Shown one piece after another: positions 45,073 through 54,992 of a stretch of DNA of 64,000 nt. Made by a program: the position numbers and the translations under genes. Each line of letters starts with the position of its first letter. Position 1 is the stretch's first letter. The DNA comes from Buchananella sp. 14KM1171. GTDB taxonomy: Bacteria > Actinomycetota > Actinomycetes > Actinomycetales > Actinomycetaceae. The notes under the pieces were generated by a model, which was not told the origin of the DNA, did not search any database, and was given only the letters and a program-made list of their open reading frames with translations. The DNA lies in contig NZ_CP159981.1 of NCBI RefSeq assembly GCF_041380365.1, positions 1,922,001 through 1,986,000 of the forward strand, written 5' to 3'.

Positions 45073-46356
45073 GTGAGCAAAGAAGTAACGATCGCAGTGC
45101 TTGGCTGCGGCACCGTCGGCACCCAGGTGGTGCGGCTGCTGCAGGAGCGCGGCAGTGACCTGGCCGCCCGGGCGGGCGCCCCGCTGCGAGTCAACGCCAT
45201 CGCGGTGCGCAACCTGGAAACCAAACGGGAGGACTTCATTGACCGCGCGCTGCTGACCACGGACGCCCACGCCGCCGCCACCGGCGCCGACGTGGTGGTG
45301 GAGCTGATCGGCGGGATCGAGCCCGCACGCACACTGGTGCTGGCGGCCCTGGAGTCCGGCGCCACCGTGGTGACCGGCAACAAGGCGCTGCTGGCCGCCC
45401 ACGGCCCCGAACTCTACGAGGCCGCCGCCCGCACCGGCTCCGACCTCTACTACGAGGCCGCCGTGGCCGGCGCCGTGCCCGTGGTATACGCGATCCGCGA
45501 GTCCCTGGCCGGTGACCGCATCTCCAAGATCCTCGGCATCGTCAACGGCACCACCAACTACATCCTGGACGAGATGACCACCAAGGGACTGTCCTTTGAG
45601 GACGCCCTGGCCGCCGCCCAGGAGCTCGGCTACGCGGAGGCCGACCCGACTGCGGACGTGGACGGGCACGACGCCGCCGCCAAGGCCGCCATTCTCTCCT
45701 CCCTGGCCTTCCACACCCGCGTGAGCGGGGCCGACGTTCCCGTGCAGGGCATCCGCTCCGTTACCGCCGCCGACATCGCCCAGGCGAAGGCCGACGGCTA
45801 CGTGATCAAGCTGCTGGCCGCCGCCGAGCGCGTGGGCGACCACTACGACGTGCGCGTGGAGCCGCGCCTGGTGCCCGTGGGCCACCCGCTGGCCAGCGTG
45901 GACGGCGCCTTCAACGCCGTCGTGATCGAGGCGGAGGCCGCCGGCCGGCTCATGTTCTACGGGCGCGGCGCGGGCGGCGCCCCCACCGCCTCTGCGGTGC
46001 TGGGCGACGTGGTGGCGGCCGCCTCCCACAAGGTGCACGGCGGCAACGCCCCGGCGGAGCTGGCCTACGCGGAGCTGACCAAGCTCCCGGTCGCCCAGGT
46101 GCGGGCCGCCGTGGCCATCAGCCTGGAGCTGGCGGACAAGCCCGGTCAGCTGGCAGCGGTGGCCGCGAAGTTCGCGGACCACGGCATCTCTATCGAGCGC
46201 GTGCAGCAGCGCGCAGCGGAGGACTCCAGCGAGTTCACCACCCTGAACATCACCACTCACGCCGCCCCGCGCCAGGCGCTGGACGCCGCGCTCGCCGACC
46301 TGGCGGGTGTGGTGGAGCGCGTGAAGTCCGTCCTGACAGTGGAAGGGAGCAACTGA
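45073..46356 (+). CDS. hom: Homoserine dehydrogenase
   Basis: A 427-residue enzyme that reduces aspartate semialdehyde to homoserine with NAD(P)H. The Rossmann loop [16 protein letters not shown] opens the protein. The catalytic/substrate region is [15 protein letters not shown] followed by [22 protein letters not shown]-terminal ACT domain (from [20 protein letters not shown]) suggests threonine feedback control. GTG 45073 is set by AGGAG six bases upstream. Its TGA shares a base with the thrC ATG. Confidence 0.95.
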   Translation: MSKEVTIAVLGCGTVGTQVVRLLQERGSDLAARAGAPLRVNAIAVRNLETKREDFIDRALLTTDAHAAATGADVVVELIGGIEPARTLVLAALESGATVVTGNKALLAAHGPELYEAAARTGSDLYYEAAVAGAVPVVYAIRESLAGDRISKILGIVNGTTNYILDEMTTKGLSFEDALAAAQELGYAEADPTADVDGHDAAAKAAILSSLAFHTRVSGADVPVQGIRSVTAADIAQAKADGYVIKLLAAAERVGDHYDVRVEPRLVPVGHPLASVDGAFNAVVIEAEAAGRLMFYGRGAGGAPTASAVLGDVVAAASHKVHGGNAPAELAYAELTKLPVAQVRAAVAISLELADKPGQLAAVAAKFADHGISIERVQQRAAEDSSEFTTLNITTHAAPRQALDAALADLAGVVERVKSVLTVEGSN

Positions 46357-47435
46357 TGGCACACCAATGGCGAGGTCTGATCGAGGAATACCGCGACCGC
46401 CTGCCGATTGAGCAGGACGACCCGGTGGTGACCCTGCTGGAGGGAGGCACCCCGCTGGTGTACGCCCCCTCCCTGTCCGCCACCGTGGGCGCCGAGGTCT
46501 ACATCAAGGTGGAGGGCGCCAACCCGACCGGCTCCTTCAAGGACCGCGGCATGACCATGGCCATGTCCAAGGTGGCCGCCACGGACACCAAGATGGTGGT
46601 GTGTGCCTCCACGGGCAACACCTCCGCCTCCGCCGCCGCCTACGCGGTGCGCGCGGGCCTGGGCTGCGCCGTCATCCTGCCCACCGGCAAGATCGCAGCC
46701 GGCAAGCTGGCGCAGGCGATTGTGCACGGCGCCCAGCTGGTGGCCGTTGACGGCAACTTTGACGACTGCCTTCGCATTGCCCGCGCCCTTGCCGATGAAT
46801 ACCCGGTGGCGTTGGTCAACTCCGTCAACCCCTACCGCCTGCAAGGCCAGAAGACTGCGGCCTTTGAGATTGTGGACGCGCTGGGTGACGCCCCGGACAT
46901 CCACGTGCTGCCCGTCGGCAACGCCGGCAACATCTCCGCCTACTGGATGGGCTACCGCGAGTACGCGGGCCTGGATGCGGGCGCGCAGCACGAGGCCCGC
47001 GCCACCAAGACCCCGAAGATGTGGGGCATCCAGGCCGCCGGTTCCGCCCCGTTCGTGGCGGGCCACCCGATTGAGGCACCAGAGACCATCGCGACCGCGA
47101 TCCGCATCGGCAACCCCGCCTCCTGGGACCTGGCCGTGGCGGCGCGCGACACCTCCGGCGGCTTCATCAAGGCCGTCACTGACGAGGAGATCCTGGCGGC
47201 GCAGGCGCTGCTAGCCGCTGAAGTTGGCGTCTTTGTGGAGCCCGCTTCTGCGGCCTCCGTGGCGGGTCTGCTGGCCGCCCACGAGCGTGGTGAGGTGCCT
47301 GCCGGCGCCAAGATCGTTTGCACCGTGACCGGAAACGGGTTGAAAGACACGGCCACGGCGCTCGGCAACCGCGAGATCGACCCGACCGTGATCGCCCCGA
47401 CCGTGGAGGCGGCCGCCCAGGTGCTGGGCCTGTAA
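46356..47435 (+). CDS. thrC: Threonine synthase
   Basis: A 359-residue PLP enzyme that converts O-phosphohomoserine to threonine. The PLP lysine lies in [15 protein letters not shown], the Asn/Ser-rich motif in [15 protein letters not shown], and the glycine-rich phosphate loop in [15 protein letters not shown]. The short form without the long N-terminal extension is usual in actinobacteria. It overlaps hom by one base and is followed by thrB after 96 bases, completing the pathway. Confidence 0.95.
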   Translation: MAHQWRGLIEEYRDRLPIEQDDPVVTLLEGGTPLVYAPSLSATVGAEVYIKVEGANPTGSFKDRGMTMAMSKVAATDTKMVVCASTGNTSASAAAYAVRAGLGCAVILPTGKIAAGKLAQAIVHGAQLVAVDGNFDDCLRIARALADEYPVALVNSVNPYRLQGQKTAAFEIVDALGDAPDIHVLPVGNAGNISAYWMGYREYAGLDAGAQHEARATKTPKMWGIQAAGSAPFVAGHPIEAPETIATAIRIGNPASWDLAVAARDTSGGFIKAVTDEEILAAQALLAAEVGVFVEPASAASVAGLLAAHERGEVPAGAKIVCTVTGNGLKDTATALGNREIDPTVIAPTVEAAAQVLGL

Positions 47436-47531
47436 CGCGAGCCAAGCGAGCGGCGGCACCGGCGCAGAACCGGGCGGCCGCTGCCGCTTGACAAACTTCT
47501 AGGCATCTTGCGTCCGCGCAAAGGAGAGTCC

Positions 47532-48455
47532 ATGTCCATCAAACGCGCCACCGCCACCGTGGAGGTCCCCGCCACCAGCGCCAACCTGGGGCCAGGGTTT
47601 GACTCCCTGGGCCTGGCCCTGGGGGTGTGTGACCGCGTCAGCGTGCGCGCCACCGTGGGCGCCACGCGGGTGGAGGTGCGCGGCCAGGGCGAGGGCACCG
47701 TGGGCGCGGGCGAGGACAACCTGGTCATCAAGGCGATCCGGGTGGGCCTGGACGCGGCCGGCGCCCCGCAGGGCGGCCTGGAGCTGGTGTGCCACAACCG
47801 CATCCCGCACGGGCGTGGCATGGGCTCCTCCTCCGCTGCGGTGGTGGCCGGTCTGATGCTGGCCCGGGCGCTGACCACAGCGCCGGACCTGCCGGGCTAC
47901 GACCCGGCGACGCAGGGGCCGTTGACGGACGCGGCCCTGCTGGAGCTGGCCACCGAGTTTGAGGGTCACCCGGACAACGCCGCCCCGGCCATCTACGGCG
48001 GGGCGACCGTCAGCTGGGTGGACGCCAACGGGCGGGGGCGCTGCGCTTCTTTGCCCGTGCGCGCCGACCTGCCGCTGACGGTGCTGGTGCCGGGCACCCG
48101 CCTGGCCACGGCCAAGGCCCGCTCCGTCCTGCCGGATCAGGTGTCCCACGCGGATGCGGCGTTCAACGTGGCCCGCGCCGCCCTGCTCACCGCGGGCCTG
48201 TGCGGGGTGGAGGTGGACTGGATGGAGGCCACCGCCGACCGCCTGCACCAGGACGCCCGCGCGGCCTCCATGCCGGGCACGGTGGGGGCGGTGCGTGCGC
48301 TGCGCCGTCGGGGCCTGCCGGCCGTGGTTTCCGGGGCTGGGCCGTCGGTGCTGGTCTTCCAGGAACTGGACCCGGCCACCCGCGCCGAGTTGGAACGCGA
48401 TTGGGAGGTGCTCACCCCCGGCATCGACATGCAGGGCGCCCGGATCGTGGCCTGA
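47532..48455 (+). CDS. thrB: Homoserine kinase
   Basis: A 307-residue GHMP kinase that phosphorylates homoserine. VPATSANLGPGFDSLGLALG is motif 1, PHGRGMGSSSAAVVAGLML the ATP loop and VSGAGPSVLVFQ motif 3. ATG 47532 is preceded by AAGGAGAG. Functionally it acts between hom and thrC although it is the last of the three genes. Confidence 0.95.
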   Translation: MSIKRATATVEVPATSANLGPGFDSLGLALGVCDRVSVRATVGATRVEVRGQGEGTVGAGEDNLVIKAIRVGLDAAGAPQGGLELVCHNRIPHGRGMGSSSAAVVAGLMLARALTTAPDLPGYDPATQGPLTDAALLELATEFEGHPDNAAPAIYGGATVSWVDANGRGRCASLPVRADLPLTVLVPGTRLATAKARSVLPDQVSHADAAFNVARAALLTAGLCGVEVDWMEATADRLHQDARAASMPGTVGAVRALRRRGLPAVVSGAGPSVLVFQELDPATRAELERDWEVLTPGIDMQGARIVA

Positions 48456-48605
48456 GGCGGCGAGGGCCGCGTTTCTGTTAGGGTAGGGATTGTGCGCCGG
48501 GCCGCTGGCCGCGCGCCTCGCCAGCAAGGCTGGCATTCCTAGCCCGTAGTGGCTTTCTCTTCATTGATTTTCCGTGCGTTTTCCGGCACGAAGAAGGACA
48601 CATCC

Positions 48606-50591
48606 GTGAGCGAAGCAATCACGACTCAGCCCTCCCTTGACAAGATGCGGCTGCCGGAGTTGAAGGACCTGGCCAAGCAGCTGGGGCTTACCGGCGTTAG
48701 CGCCAAGCGCAAGCCGGAATTGATCGAGGCCATCTCCGCCGCCCGCTCCGGTGGGGGCCGCGCCGCCCGCCCCGAGCAGGGGGAGGGGCGCCCGGCCTCT
48801 GACCGCGCCGCCCGCGCCCTGTCCGTCTCTCGCAGCGCAGCGGAGGGCCGCGCCTCCCGCACCGAGCGCAGCGAGGCGGACCGCGAGCAGGAGCGCCAGG
48901 CTTATTCCCGCCGCAGTGAGGGTGGGGACGGCGTTGCCGCCGGTCGCTCCGAGCGTCGTGGCGAGCGGGTGGACGACGTTGCCGCCGGCCGCTCCGAGCG
49001 TCGCGGCGAGCGCGGTGAGAATCGCGAGCGGGCCGAGAGCAACGGTGAGGGCCGGGAGCGCCGCGAGGGCCGGGACCGTTTTGATCGGTCCGAGCAGGGT
49101 GAGCGGCGCGGACGGCGCGGCCGCCGGGGCCTGAGCACCGGGGCGGTGGACGCGGCCGGTGCGGGCGCCGCCGATCTGGACGTGAAGGGTGAGTTCGCGC
49201 GCAATCGCGGCGAGGACGGTCAGCGTGGCGAGCTGCCGGCGCAGACCCAGGCCGCGCTGGACGCGGTGGGGGAGGCCGCCGGTGAGCGCCGCCAGCGCCG
49301 CGAGGACCGCCGCGACGAACGGCGAGAGAACTGGGACGACGAGCGCGGTGGGCGCCGCCGGCGCGGCCGCGACCGCAACAAGCGGCGCGGGCGCGGCGGG
49401 GAGGAAGCCGAGCCGGAGATCACCGAGGACGATGTGCTGGTGCCGATCGCCGGCATCCTGGACGTGCACGACAACCACGCCTTCGTGCGCACCTCCGGCT
49501 ACCTGCCCGGCCCGCGCGACGTGTACGTCTCCCTCAGCCAGGTCCGCAAGTACGGTCTGCGCCCGGGCGACGCCGTGCAGGGCGCCATCCGCGCTCCGCG
49601 AGAGGGGGAGGCCCAGCAGCACCACTCCGGTCGCGGCGTGAACAAGGCCAACCCGCTGGTGCGCCTGGACCGCGTCAACTCGATGACGGTGGAGGAGGCC
49701 AAGGCGCGCCCCGAGTTCGCCAAGCTGGTCCCGCTCTACCCGAACGAGCAGCTGCGCCTGGAGACCACCCCCAAGGCCCTCACGCCCCGCGTGATCGACC
49801 TGGTGGCGCCCATCGGTAAGGGCCAGCGCGGCCTGATCGTCTCCCCGCCCAAGGCCGGTAAGACGATCGTGCTGCAGCAGATCGCCAACGCCATCGCCGT
49901 GAACAACCCGGAGGTCCACCTGATGGTGGTGCTGGTGGACGAGCGCCCCGAAGAGGTCACCGACATGGAGCGCACGGTCAAGGGCGAGGTCATTGCCTCC
50001 ACCTTCGACCGCCCGGCCTCCGACCACACGCAGGTGGCGGAGCTGGCCATCGAGCGCGCCAAGCGCCTGGTGGAGCTGGGGCAGGACGTGGTGGTGTTGC
50101 TGGACTCCATCACCCGCCTGGGCCGCGCCTACAACCTGGCCGCCCCCGCCTCCGGGCGCATCCTGTCCGGTGGTGTGGACGCCTCTGCGCTCTACCCGCC
50201 CAAGCGCTTCTTCGGTGCCGCCCGCAACGTGGAAAACGGCGGCTCCCTCACGATCCTGGCCACCGCCCTGGTGGAGACCGGCTCCAAGATGGACGAGGTC
50301 ATCTTCGAGGAGTTCAAGGGCACCGGAAACATGGAGCTGCGCCTGTCCCGCCAGCTGGCCGACCGCCGCGTGTTCCCGGCCGTGGACGTCAACGCCTCCG
50401 GCACGCGCCGCGAGGAGATCCTGGTTCGTTCCGAGGAGCTGAAGATCCTGTGGAAGCTGCGCCGAGTCCTGGCCGGACTGGAGTTGCAGCAGGCCACCGA
50501 ACTGGTGTTGTCCAAGCTGCGTGAGACGCAGTCCAACACCGAGTTCCTGCTCACCGTCTCTAAGACCACCCCGGCAGCGGAAAACGACTGA
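48606..50591 (+). CDS. rho: Transcription termination factor Rho
   Basis: A 661-residue hexameric RNA helicase. The N-terminal SAP-like part is LPELKDLAKQLGLTGVSAKR. About residues 40-275 are an Arg/Glu/Gly-rich disordered insertion, common in actinobacteria. The RNA-binding cold-shock-like domain follows (ILDVHDNHAFVRTSGYLPGP), then the ATPase: Walker A SPPKAGKTIVLQQ, Walker B VVVLLDSITRLGRAYN, Q-loop GGVDASALYPPKRFFGAARN and the R-loop region. GTG 48606 is preferred (AAGGA upstream); GTG 48549 would add 19 residues. The 150-base leader has a GCCAGC-AAG-GCTGGC hairpin (48519-48533) that may serve autoregulation. Confidence 0.93.
   Translation: MSEAITTQPSLDKMRLPELKDLAKQLGLTGVSAKRKPELIEAISAARSGGGRAARPEQGEGRPASDRAARALSVSRSAAEGRASRTERSEADREQERQAYSRRSEGGDGVAAGRSERRGERVDDVAAGRSERRGERGENRERAESNGEGRERREGRDRFDRSEQGERRGRRGRRGLSTGAVDAAGAGAADLDVKGEFARNRGEDGQRGELPAQTQAALDAVGEAAGERRQRREDRRDERRENWDDERGGRRRRGRDRNKRRGRGGEEAEPEITEDDVLVPIAGILDVHDNHAFVRTSGYLPGPRDVYVSLSQVRKYGLRPGDAVQGAIRAPREGEAQQHHSGRGVNKANPLVRLDRVNSMTVEEAKARPEFAKLVPLYPNEQLRLETTPKALTPRVIDLVAPIGKGQRGLIVSPPKAGKTIVLQQIANAIAVNNPEVHLMVVLVDERPEEVTDMERTVKGEVIASTFDRPASDHTQVAELAIERAKRLVELGQDVVVLLDSITRLGRAYNLAAPASGRILSGGVDASALYPPKRFFGAARNVENGGSLTILATALVETGSKMDEVIFEEFKGTGNMELRLSRQLADRRVFPAVDVNASGTRREEILVRSEELKILWKLRRVLAGLELQQATELVLSKLRETQSNTEFLLTVSKTTPAAEND
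48923..49012 (+). repeat. Tandem 45-bp repeat inside the rho insertion
   Basis: Two copies of a 45-bp unit encode VAAGRSERRGER twice in a row. The core 35 bases of the two (48933-48967 and 48978-49012) differ at only two positions. The second copy carries the exact 18-base motif of the window (48969-48986). Confidence 0.8.
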
Positions 50592-50654
50592 CACCCAAAT
50601 CGCTCTGGTGGGGGGCGGGGCGCTCGCGCCGCCGCCCCCAACCCAGGCCCGTGG

Positions 50655-50689
50655 GTGAGCGCCACCACGGCGCCAGAGGTGGCGCTCAC
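50655..50689 (+). terminator. Hairpin downstream of rho
   Basis: A 12-bp stem, GTGAGCGCCACC with its exact complement, encloses an 11-base loop 63 bases beyond the rho stop. No U-run follows. Confidence 0.6.
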
Positions 50690-50777
50690 CGCCCCCGGGC
50701 TGGAAGAATGACCCCTTGGCTCCGGTTCACCGTGGCGGTCCAACCATGGACCCGGACCTAAACCTCAAGGAGAAACC

Positions 50778-50990
50778 ATGAAGCAGGGTATTCACCCGGA
50801 GTACGTCACCACCGTCGTGACGTGCACCTGCGGCAACACCTTCACCACTCGCTCGACCTCCACGTCGGGCGAACTGCGCGCCGACGTCTGCTCCGCGTGC
50901 CACCCGTTCTACACCGGCAAGCAGAAGATTCTGGACACCGGTGGTCGTGTGGCTCGCTTCGAGGCTCGTTACGGCAAGCGTCAGAAGTAG
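50778..50990 (+). CDS. rpmE: 50S ribosomal protein L31
   Basis: A 70-residue ribosomal protein. It starts [20 protein letters not shown] and keeps the zinc ligands CTC and CSAC (CxC plus CxxC), so it is the C+ (zinc-containing) form. [20 protein letters not shown] is the typical C-terminal block. AAGGAGA stands ahead of the ATG. It is flanked by hairpins on both sides and so may be transcribed separately from rho and prfA. Confidence 0.95.
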   Translation: MKQGIHPEYVTTVVTCTCGNTFTTRSTSTSGELRADVCSACHPFYTGKQKILDTGGRVARFEARYGKRQK

Positions 50991-50997
50991 CACTTCA

Positions 50998-51040
50998 CGA
51001 GCGCCGGGCTGCCCACGTGGCACCCGGCGCTCGTTGTATT
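50998..51040 (+). terminator. Rho-independent terminator of rpmE
   Basis: CGAGCGCCGGG pairs exactly with CCCGGCGCTCG (51023-51033), with a further inner TGCC/GGCA pairing, then TTGTATTTT. Confidence 0.85.
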
Positions 51041-51078
51041 TTCCCGCCCCGCGCGCGCAGCACGGGAGGGGAGCGGCG

Positions 51079-51096
51079 GGCGGCAGCGTCGTCCAC
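51079..51096 (-). repeat. Recurrent 18-base motif, intergenic copy
   Basis: Minus-strand GTGGACGACGCTGCCGCC in the rpmE-prfA gap, an exact match to the consensus GTGGACGACGYTGCCGCC. It lies 25 bases before the prfA start, on the opposite strand. Confidence 0.65.
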
Positions 51097-51121
51097 AAAA
51101 CGTAGCTAGAGGAGAACACCG

Positions 51122-52204
51122 GTGAGCGAGATCGCGGCAGCACAGCTGGCGGAGTATGCGCAGATCGAGGCGGCGCTGGCCGACCCGGCAGTCCACGAGG
51201 ACCAGGCCAAGGCCCGCACCCTGGGCCGGCGCTACGCGGAGCTGGGGCGCGTGGTGAGCGCCTACCGGGACTGGGAGCAGGCCGTCAGCGACCTGGAGGC
51301 CGCCCGCGAGCTGGCCGCAGAGGACCCCGACTTCGCTGCGGAGGTGCCCGCCCTGGAGGAGGCCGCGGCCGCCGCAGAGGAGCACCTGCACGACGTGCTA
51401 GCCCCCCGCGACCCCGACGACGCCCGCGACGTCATCCTGGAGGTCAAGGCCGGGGAGGGCGGAGAGGAATCCGCCCTGTTCGCCGGCGACCTGGTGCGCA
51501 TGTACACCCGCTACGCCGAGGCCAAGGGCTGGGCTGTGGCGGTGCTGGGCTCCACCGACTCCGACCTGGGCGGCTACAAGGACATCACCCTGGCCATCCG
51601 CGCGCGCGGCAACGTGGCCCCCGAGGACGGGGTGTGGGCCCACCTGAAGTTCGAGGGCGGCGTGCACCGCGTCCAGCGCGTCCCCGTCACCGAGTCCCAG
51701 GGCCGCATCCACACCTCCGCCGCCGGCGTGCTGGTGCTGCCGGAGGCGGAGGAGAGCGACGAGGAGATCCAGCTGGACCCCAACGAGCTGCGCATCGACG
51801 TCTACCGTTCCTCCGGCCCGGGCGGGCAGTCGGTCAACACCACGGACTCCGCCGTGCGCATCACCCACCTGCCCACCGGGATCGTGGTCTCCATGCAGAA
51901 CGAGAAGAGCCAGCTGCAGAACAAGGAGGCGGCCATGCGCGTGCTGCGCGCCCGCCTGCGCGACGCGAAGAAGGCCGAGGAGGAGGCCGCCGCCTCTGCC
52001 GCCCGCCGCTCCCAGGTGCGCACCGTGGACCGTTCCGAGCGCATCCGCACCTACAACTTCCCCGAAAACCGCATCGCCGACCACCGCACCGGCTTCAAGG
52101 CCTACAACCTGGACGCCGTGCTGGGCGGGGAACTGCACGCCGTCATCCAGTCCTGCATCGACATGGAGCGCGCCGAGCGCCTAGCCGAGGCCTCCGGGCA
52201 GTGA
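51122..52204 (+). CDS. prfA: Peptide chain release factor 1
   Basis: A 360-residue class I release factor that reads UAA and UAG. The recognition loop has [13 protein letters not shown] (PxT type, as in RF1). The catalytic GGQ lies in [20 protein letters not shown]. The [20 protein letters not shown] segment and the C-terminal [20 protein letters not shown] are family blocks. GTG 51122 has AGAGGAG upstream. Its stop overlaps the start of prmC, the gene for the enzyme that methylates the GGQ glutamine. Confidence 0.96.
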   Translation: MSEIAAAQLAEYAQIEAALADPAVHEDQAKARTLGRRYAELGRVVSAYRDWEQAVSDLEAARELAAEDPDFAAEVPALEEAAAAAEEHLHDVLAPRDPDDARDVILEVKAGEGGEESALFAGDLVRMYTRYAEAKGWAVAVLGSTDSDLGGYKDITLAIRARGNVAPEDGVWAHLKFEGGVHRVQRVPVTESQGRIHTSAAGVLVLPEAEESDEEIQLDPNELRIDVYRSSGPGGQSVNTTDSAVRITHLPTGIVVSMQNEKSQLQNKEAAMRVLRARLRDAKKAEEEAAASAARRSQVRTVDRSERIRTYNFPENRIADHRTGFKAYNLDAVLGGELHAVIQSCIDMERAERLAEASGQ

Positions 52205-53865
52205 GCCTGCCCCAAGGGACGCGCCCGCAGGAGGAGATGAGCCCACGCGAGGCGATGGCCGCCGTGACCGGAGCGCTCACGCGGGCCGGGGTGCCCAGCC
52301 CGGCCGCCGACGCGCGCTGGCTGGCCCAGCACGTGCTGGGCGGCCCGCCCGTGCTCGCCACCGCCCCGCTCAGTGCCGACCAGGCAGTGCAGCTGGCGCG
52401 CCTGACCGAGCGGCGCGCCCAGCGCGAGCCCCTGCAGCACCTGTTGGGACAGATGCCCTTTCGGCACCTGACCCTGGCCAGCGCCCCGGGGACCTTCGTG
52501 GCCCGGCCGGAGACCGAGCAGGTGGCCCAGGCAGCCATCGACGCCGCCCGCGCCGCCGCGCGGGAGGCCACGGCCGCCGGCCGCCCGGCCGCCCCCACGG
52601 TGGTGGACCTGTGCACCGGTTCGGGCGCCATCGCCCTGGCGGTGGCCACCGAGGTCCCCGGCTCGCGTGTGTGGGCCCTGGAGCTGGGCCAGGCTCCGCT
52701 GGAGCTGGCCGCCCGCAACATCGCCGCGCTCGCCCCTCAGGTGCGGTTGGTGGAGGGAGACGTGCGCGCCCCGATCTGCGGCTCCCCGCTGGGGGAGCTG
52801 CGCGGCAGCGTGGACGTGGTGGTCTCCAACCCGCCCTACGTGCCCCCGGCGGCCGTGCCCCGCGACCCCGAGGTGGCCAAGTTCGACCCGGCGCTGGCGC
52901 TCTACGGCCAGGGTGCCGACGGGCTGGGCCACTTGGCCGCCGTGCTGCAGCGCGCCCGCGAGCTGCTGCGAGCCGGCGGGCGCGTCTTCATCGAACACGC
53001 CGATCACCAGGGACCGGCCGTGGTTAGGATGGCCCTGGAAGCCGGGTTCACCGCCGCCTCCACCCAAGACGACCTCAGCGGCCGCCAGCGCTACCTGGCC
53101 GCCACCTGGCCAGGAGAGGCGGACACGATGCAGCTGCTTGAACCCACCGCCGCTGCCCTGGAGCAGGCCGCTGCGGCCGTGCACCAAGGCCACGTGATCG
53201 CCCTGCCCACGGACACCGTCTACGGCATCGGCGCGGACCCCTTCAGCCCGGCCGCCGTGGGCCGCCTCCTGGCCGCCAAGGGCCGCGGACGCAACTTCCC
53301 GCCCCCGGTGCTGATCGCTGACGCTGCGGCCGCCACCGCCCTGGTGCCCGAGTTCTCCGACGTCGCCACCCGCCTGGCCCATTCCTTCTGGCCCGGCGCC
53401 CTCACCCTCATCCTGCCCGCCCGCCCCGAGGTCGAATGGGACCTGGGGGAGACCAACGGCACCGTGGCGCTGCGCGTTCCCGCCGACGCCACCGCCCGCG
53501 AACTACTGCGCATCACCGGCCCCCTGGCCGTGACCTCCGCCAACCTGCACGGCCAGGCGCCGGCCACCACCGCGCGCGAGTGCGCCGACCAGCTCGGCGC
53601 CAGCCTGGCCCTCATCCTGGACGGCGGGCAACGCTCCACCCAGGGCGCCTCCACCATCCTCGACCTCACGGGCAGCGAGGTGCGCGTGGTGCGCACCGGC
53701 GCGCTGGACCCCGCCCGCATCGCCGGCGCGCTCGCCGGCCTGGCCACCGTGGTGGGGGCCGACGGCGGTCACGTCGTCCCCGCCCCGCAACCGGGCGGCG
53801 GCCCAGACGCAGCGGCAGACGGCGACGTCGGCCAACCCGGCCAAAGCTCTGGGGGCGGCCGGTGA
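52201..53865 (+). CDS. prmC-tsaC: PrmC-TsaC fusion: release factor glutamine methyltransferase plus threonylcarbamoyl-AMP synthase
   Basis: One continuous frame of 554 residues carries two enzymes usually made from separate adjacent genes. Residues about 1-305 are PrmC/HemK: helical N-domain, SAM loop [16 protein letters not shown], catalytic [10 protein letters not shown] and the end [14 protein letters not shown]. Residues about 310-520 are a YrdC/Sua5 domain: [44 protein letters not shown] and TSANLHGQ. A Gly/Asp-rich tail follows. ATG 53128 (MQLLEP) could restart the second part, but there is no stop before it. The start is GTG 52201 by overlap with prfA; ATG 52237 is an alternative. The next gene also overlaps. 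Confidence 0.88.
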   Translation: MSLPQGTRPQEEMSPREAMAAVTGALTRAGVPSPAADARWLAQHVLGGPPVLATAPLSADQAVQLARLTERRAQREPLQHLLGQMPFRHLTLASAPGTFVARPETEQVAQAAIDAARAAAREATAAGRPAAPTVVDLCTGSGAIALAVATEVPGSRVWALELGQAPLELAARNIAALAPQVRLVEGDVRAPICGSPLGELRGSVDVVVSNPPYVPPAAVPRDPEVAKFDPALALYGQGADGLGHLAAVLQRARELLRAGGRVFIEHADHQGPAVVRMALEAGFTAASTQDDLSGRQRYLAATWPGEADTMQLLEPTAAALEQAAAAVHQGHVIALPTDTVYGIGADPFSPAAVGRLLAAKGRGRNFPPPVLIADAAAATALVPEFSDVATRLAHSFWPGALTLILPARPEVEWDLGETNGTVALRVPADATARELLRITGPLAVTSANLHGQAPATTARECADQLGASLALILDGGQRSTQGASTILDLTGSEVRVVRTGALDPARIAGALAGLATVVGADGGHVVPAPQPGGGPDAAADGDVGQPGQSSGGGR

Positions 53866-54992
53866 AGGTCTACCTGCTAGTCGTCCTCGCGGCCGCGTGC
53901 GTCACCTACCTGCTCACGCCGGTGGTGCGCGTGCTAGCCAACCGCCTCGGCGTGCTCACCCCGGTGCGCGGCCGCGACGTCCACAAGGTCCCCGTGCCCC
54001 GCCTGGGCGGTGTGGCCATGTACCTGGGCCTCGTCGTGGCGCTGCTCATCGCCAAGCAGACCGCCTTCCTGGGCCCCGCCCTGGCCGACCAGCAGTTCTG
54101 GGCCGTCGTGGTCTCCGGCGGGATCATGTGCCTGCTCGGCGCCCTGGACGACATGTGGGAACTGGACTGGGCCGTCAAACTCATCGGTCAGATCCTGGCC
54201 GCCCTGGTGCTGGTGCGCATGGGCGTGCAGCTGGTCTCGCTGCCGATCGGGGGACTGACGGTGGGATCGTCGGCCCTGTCGGTCTTCCTCACCGTCATCG
54301 TGGTGGTGGCCCTGGCCAACGCCGTGAACTTCGTGGACGGCCTAGACGGGCTGGCCGCAGGCATGGTGGGAATCGGAGTATCCGGCTTCTTCATCTACTC
54401 CTACGTGCTCTCCCGCCTCAGCGGGGCCGAAACCTACGCCTCCCTGGCCGCCACCCTCAGCGCCGCCCTGGTGGGGGTGTGCCTGGGCTTCCTGCCCCAC
54501 AACTTCCACCCGGCCCGCATCTTCATGGGGGACTCCGGGGCGCTCACGCTCGGCTTCGTCACCGGCGCGATCATCGTGATCGTCACCGGCCAGGTGGACC
54601 CCAACTCGGTCATCCGCGACTCCCTGGCCCCCTCCTGGCTGCCCATCCTGCTGCCCTTTGCGATCATGCTGCTGCCGCTGCTGGACATGGGCATGGCCGT
54701 GGTGCGCCGCACCCGCGCCGGCAAGAGCCCATTCCACGCCGACCGCATGCACCTGCACCACCGCCTCCTCAACGCCGGCCACTCCCACCGCCGCGCCGTG
54801 CTGACCATGTACCTGTGGTCCGCCATCGTCTCCCTGGGCACCGCCGCCCTCGTGGTGCTGCCCCCCAAGGCCGTTGGTCCCGTGGTGTTCGTGGCCGTGC
54901 TGCTCGGCGCGGGCGTGACCTGGCTGTTCCTGCCCGGCATCTCCACCAATGACGACGTTCCCGCCGCCGCCCCGAAGGAGGAAGCAAAGTGA
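53862..54992 (+). CDS. wecA: Undecaprenyl-phosphate GlcNAc-1-phosphate transferase (MraY/WecA family)
   Basis: A 376-residue polytopic membrane enzyme with about ten helices. It transfers a GlcNAc-1-phosphate-type sugar from a UDP donor to polyprenyl phosphate to start a wall or surface polymer. Key motifs: DVHKVPVPRLGGVAMYLG, LGALDDMWEL, NFVDGLDGLAAGM, IFMGDSGALTLGF and FHADRMHLHHRLL (the WecA His box). GTG 53862 overlaps the upstream stop and its own stop overlaps atpI, so it is in the prfA-atp coupled chain, as in mycobacteria (rfe). Confidence 0.92.
   Translation: MKVYLLVVLAAACVTYLLTPVVRVLANRLGVLTPVRGRDVHKVPVPRLGGVAMYLGLVVALLIAKQTAFLGPALADQQFWAVVVSGGIMCLLGALDDMWELDWAVKLIGQILAALVLVRMGVQLVSLPIGGLTVGSSALSVFLTVIVVVALANAVNFVDGLDGLAAGMVGIGVSGFFIYSYVLSRLSGAETYASLAATLSAALVGVCLGFLPHNFHPARIFMGDSGALTLGFVTGAIIVIVTGQVDPNSVIRDSLAPSWLPILLPFAIMLLPLLDMGMAVVRRTRAGKSPFHADRMHLHHRLLNAGHSHRRAVLTMYLWSAIVSLGTAALVVLPPKAVGPVVFVAVLLGAGVTWLFLPGISTNDDVPAAAPKEEAK

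Noticed and set aside
44646-45158. 170-codon open frame upstream of and overlapping hom
   Set aside because: No ribosome site or motif; it overlaps the well-supported hom start in another phase.
53128-53865. TsaC as a separate gene starting at ATG 53128
   Set aside because: There is no stop codon between the PrmC domain and this ATG and no ribosome site was evident before it; the frame is continuous.
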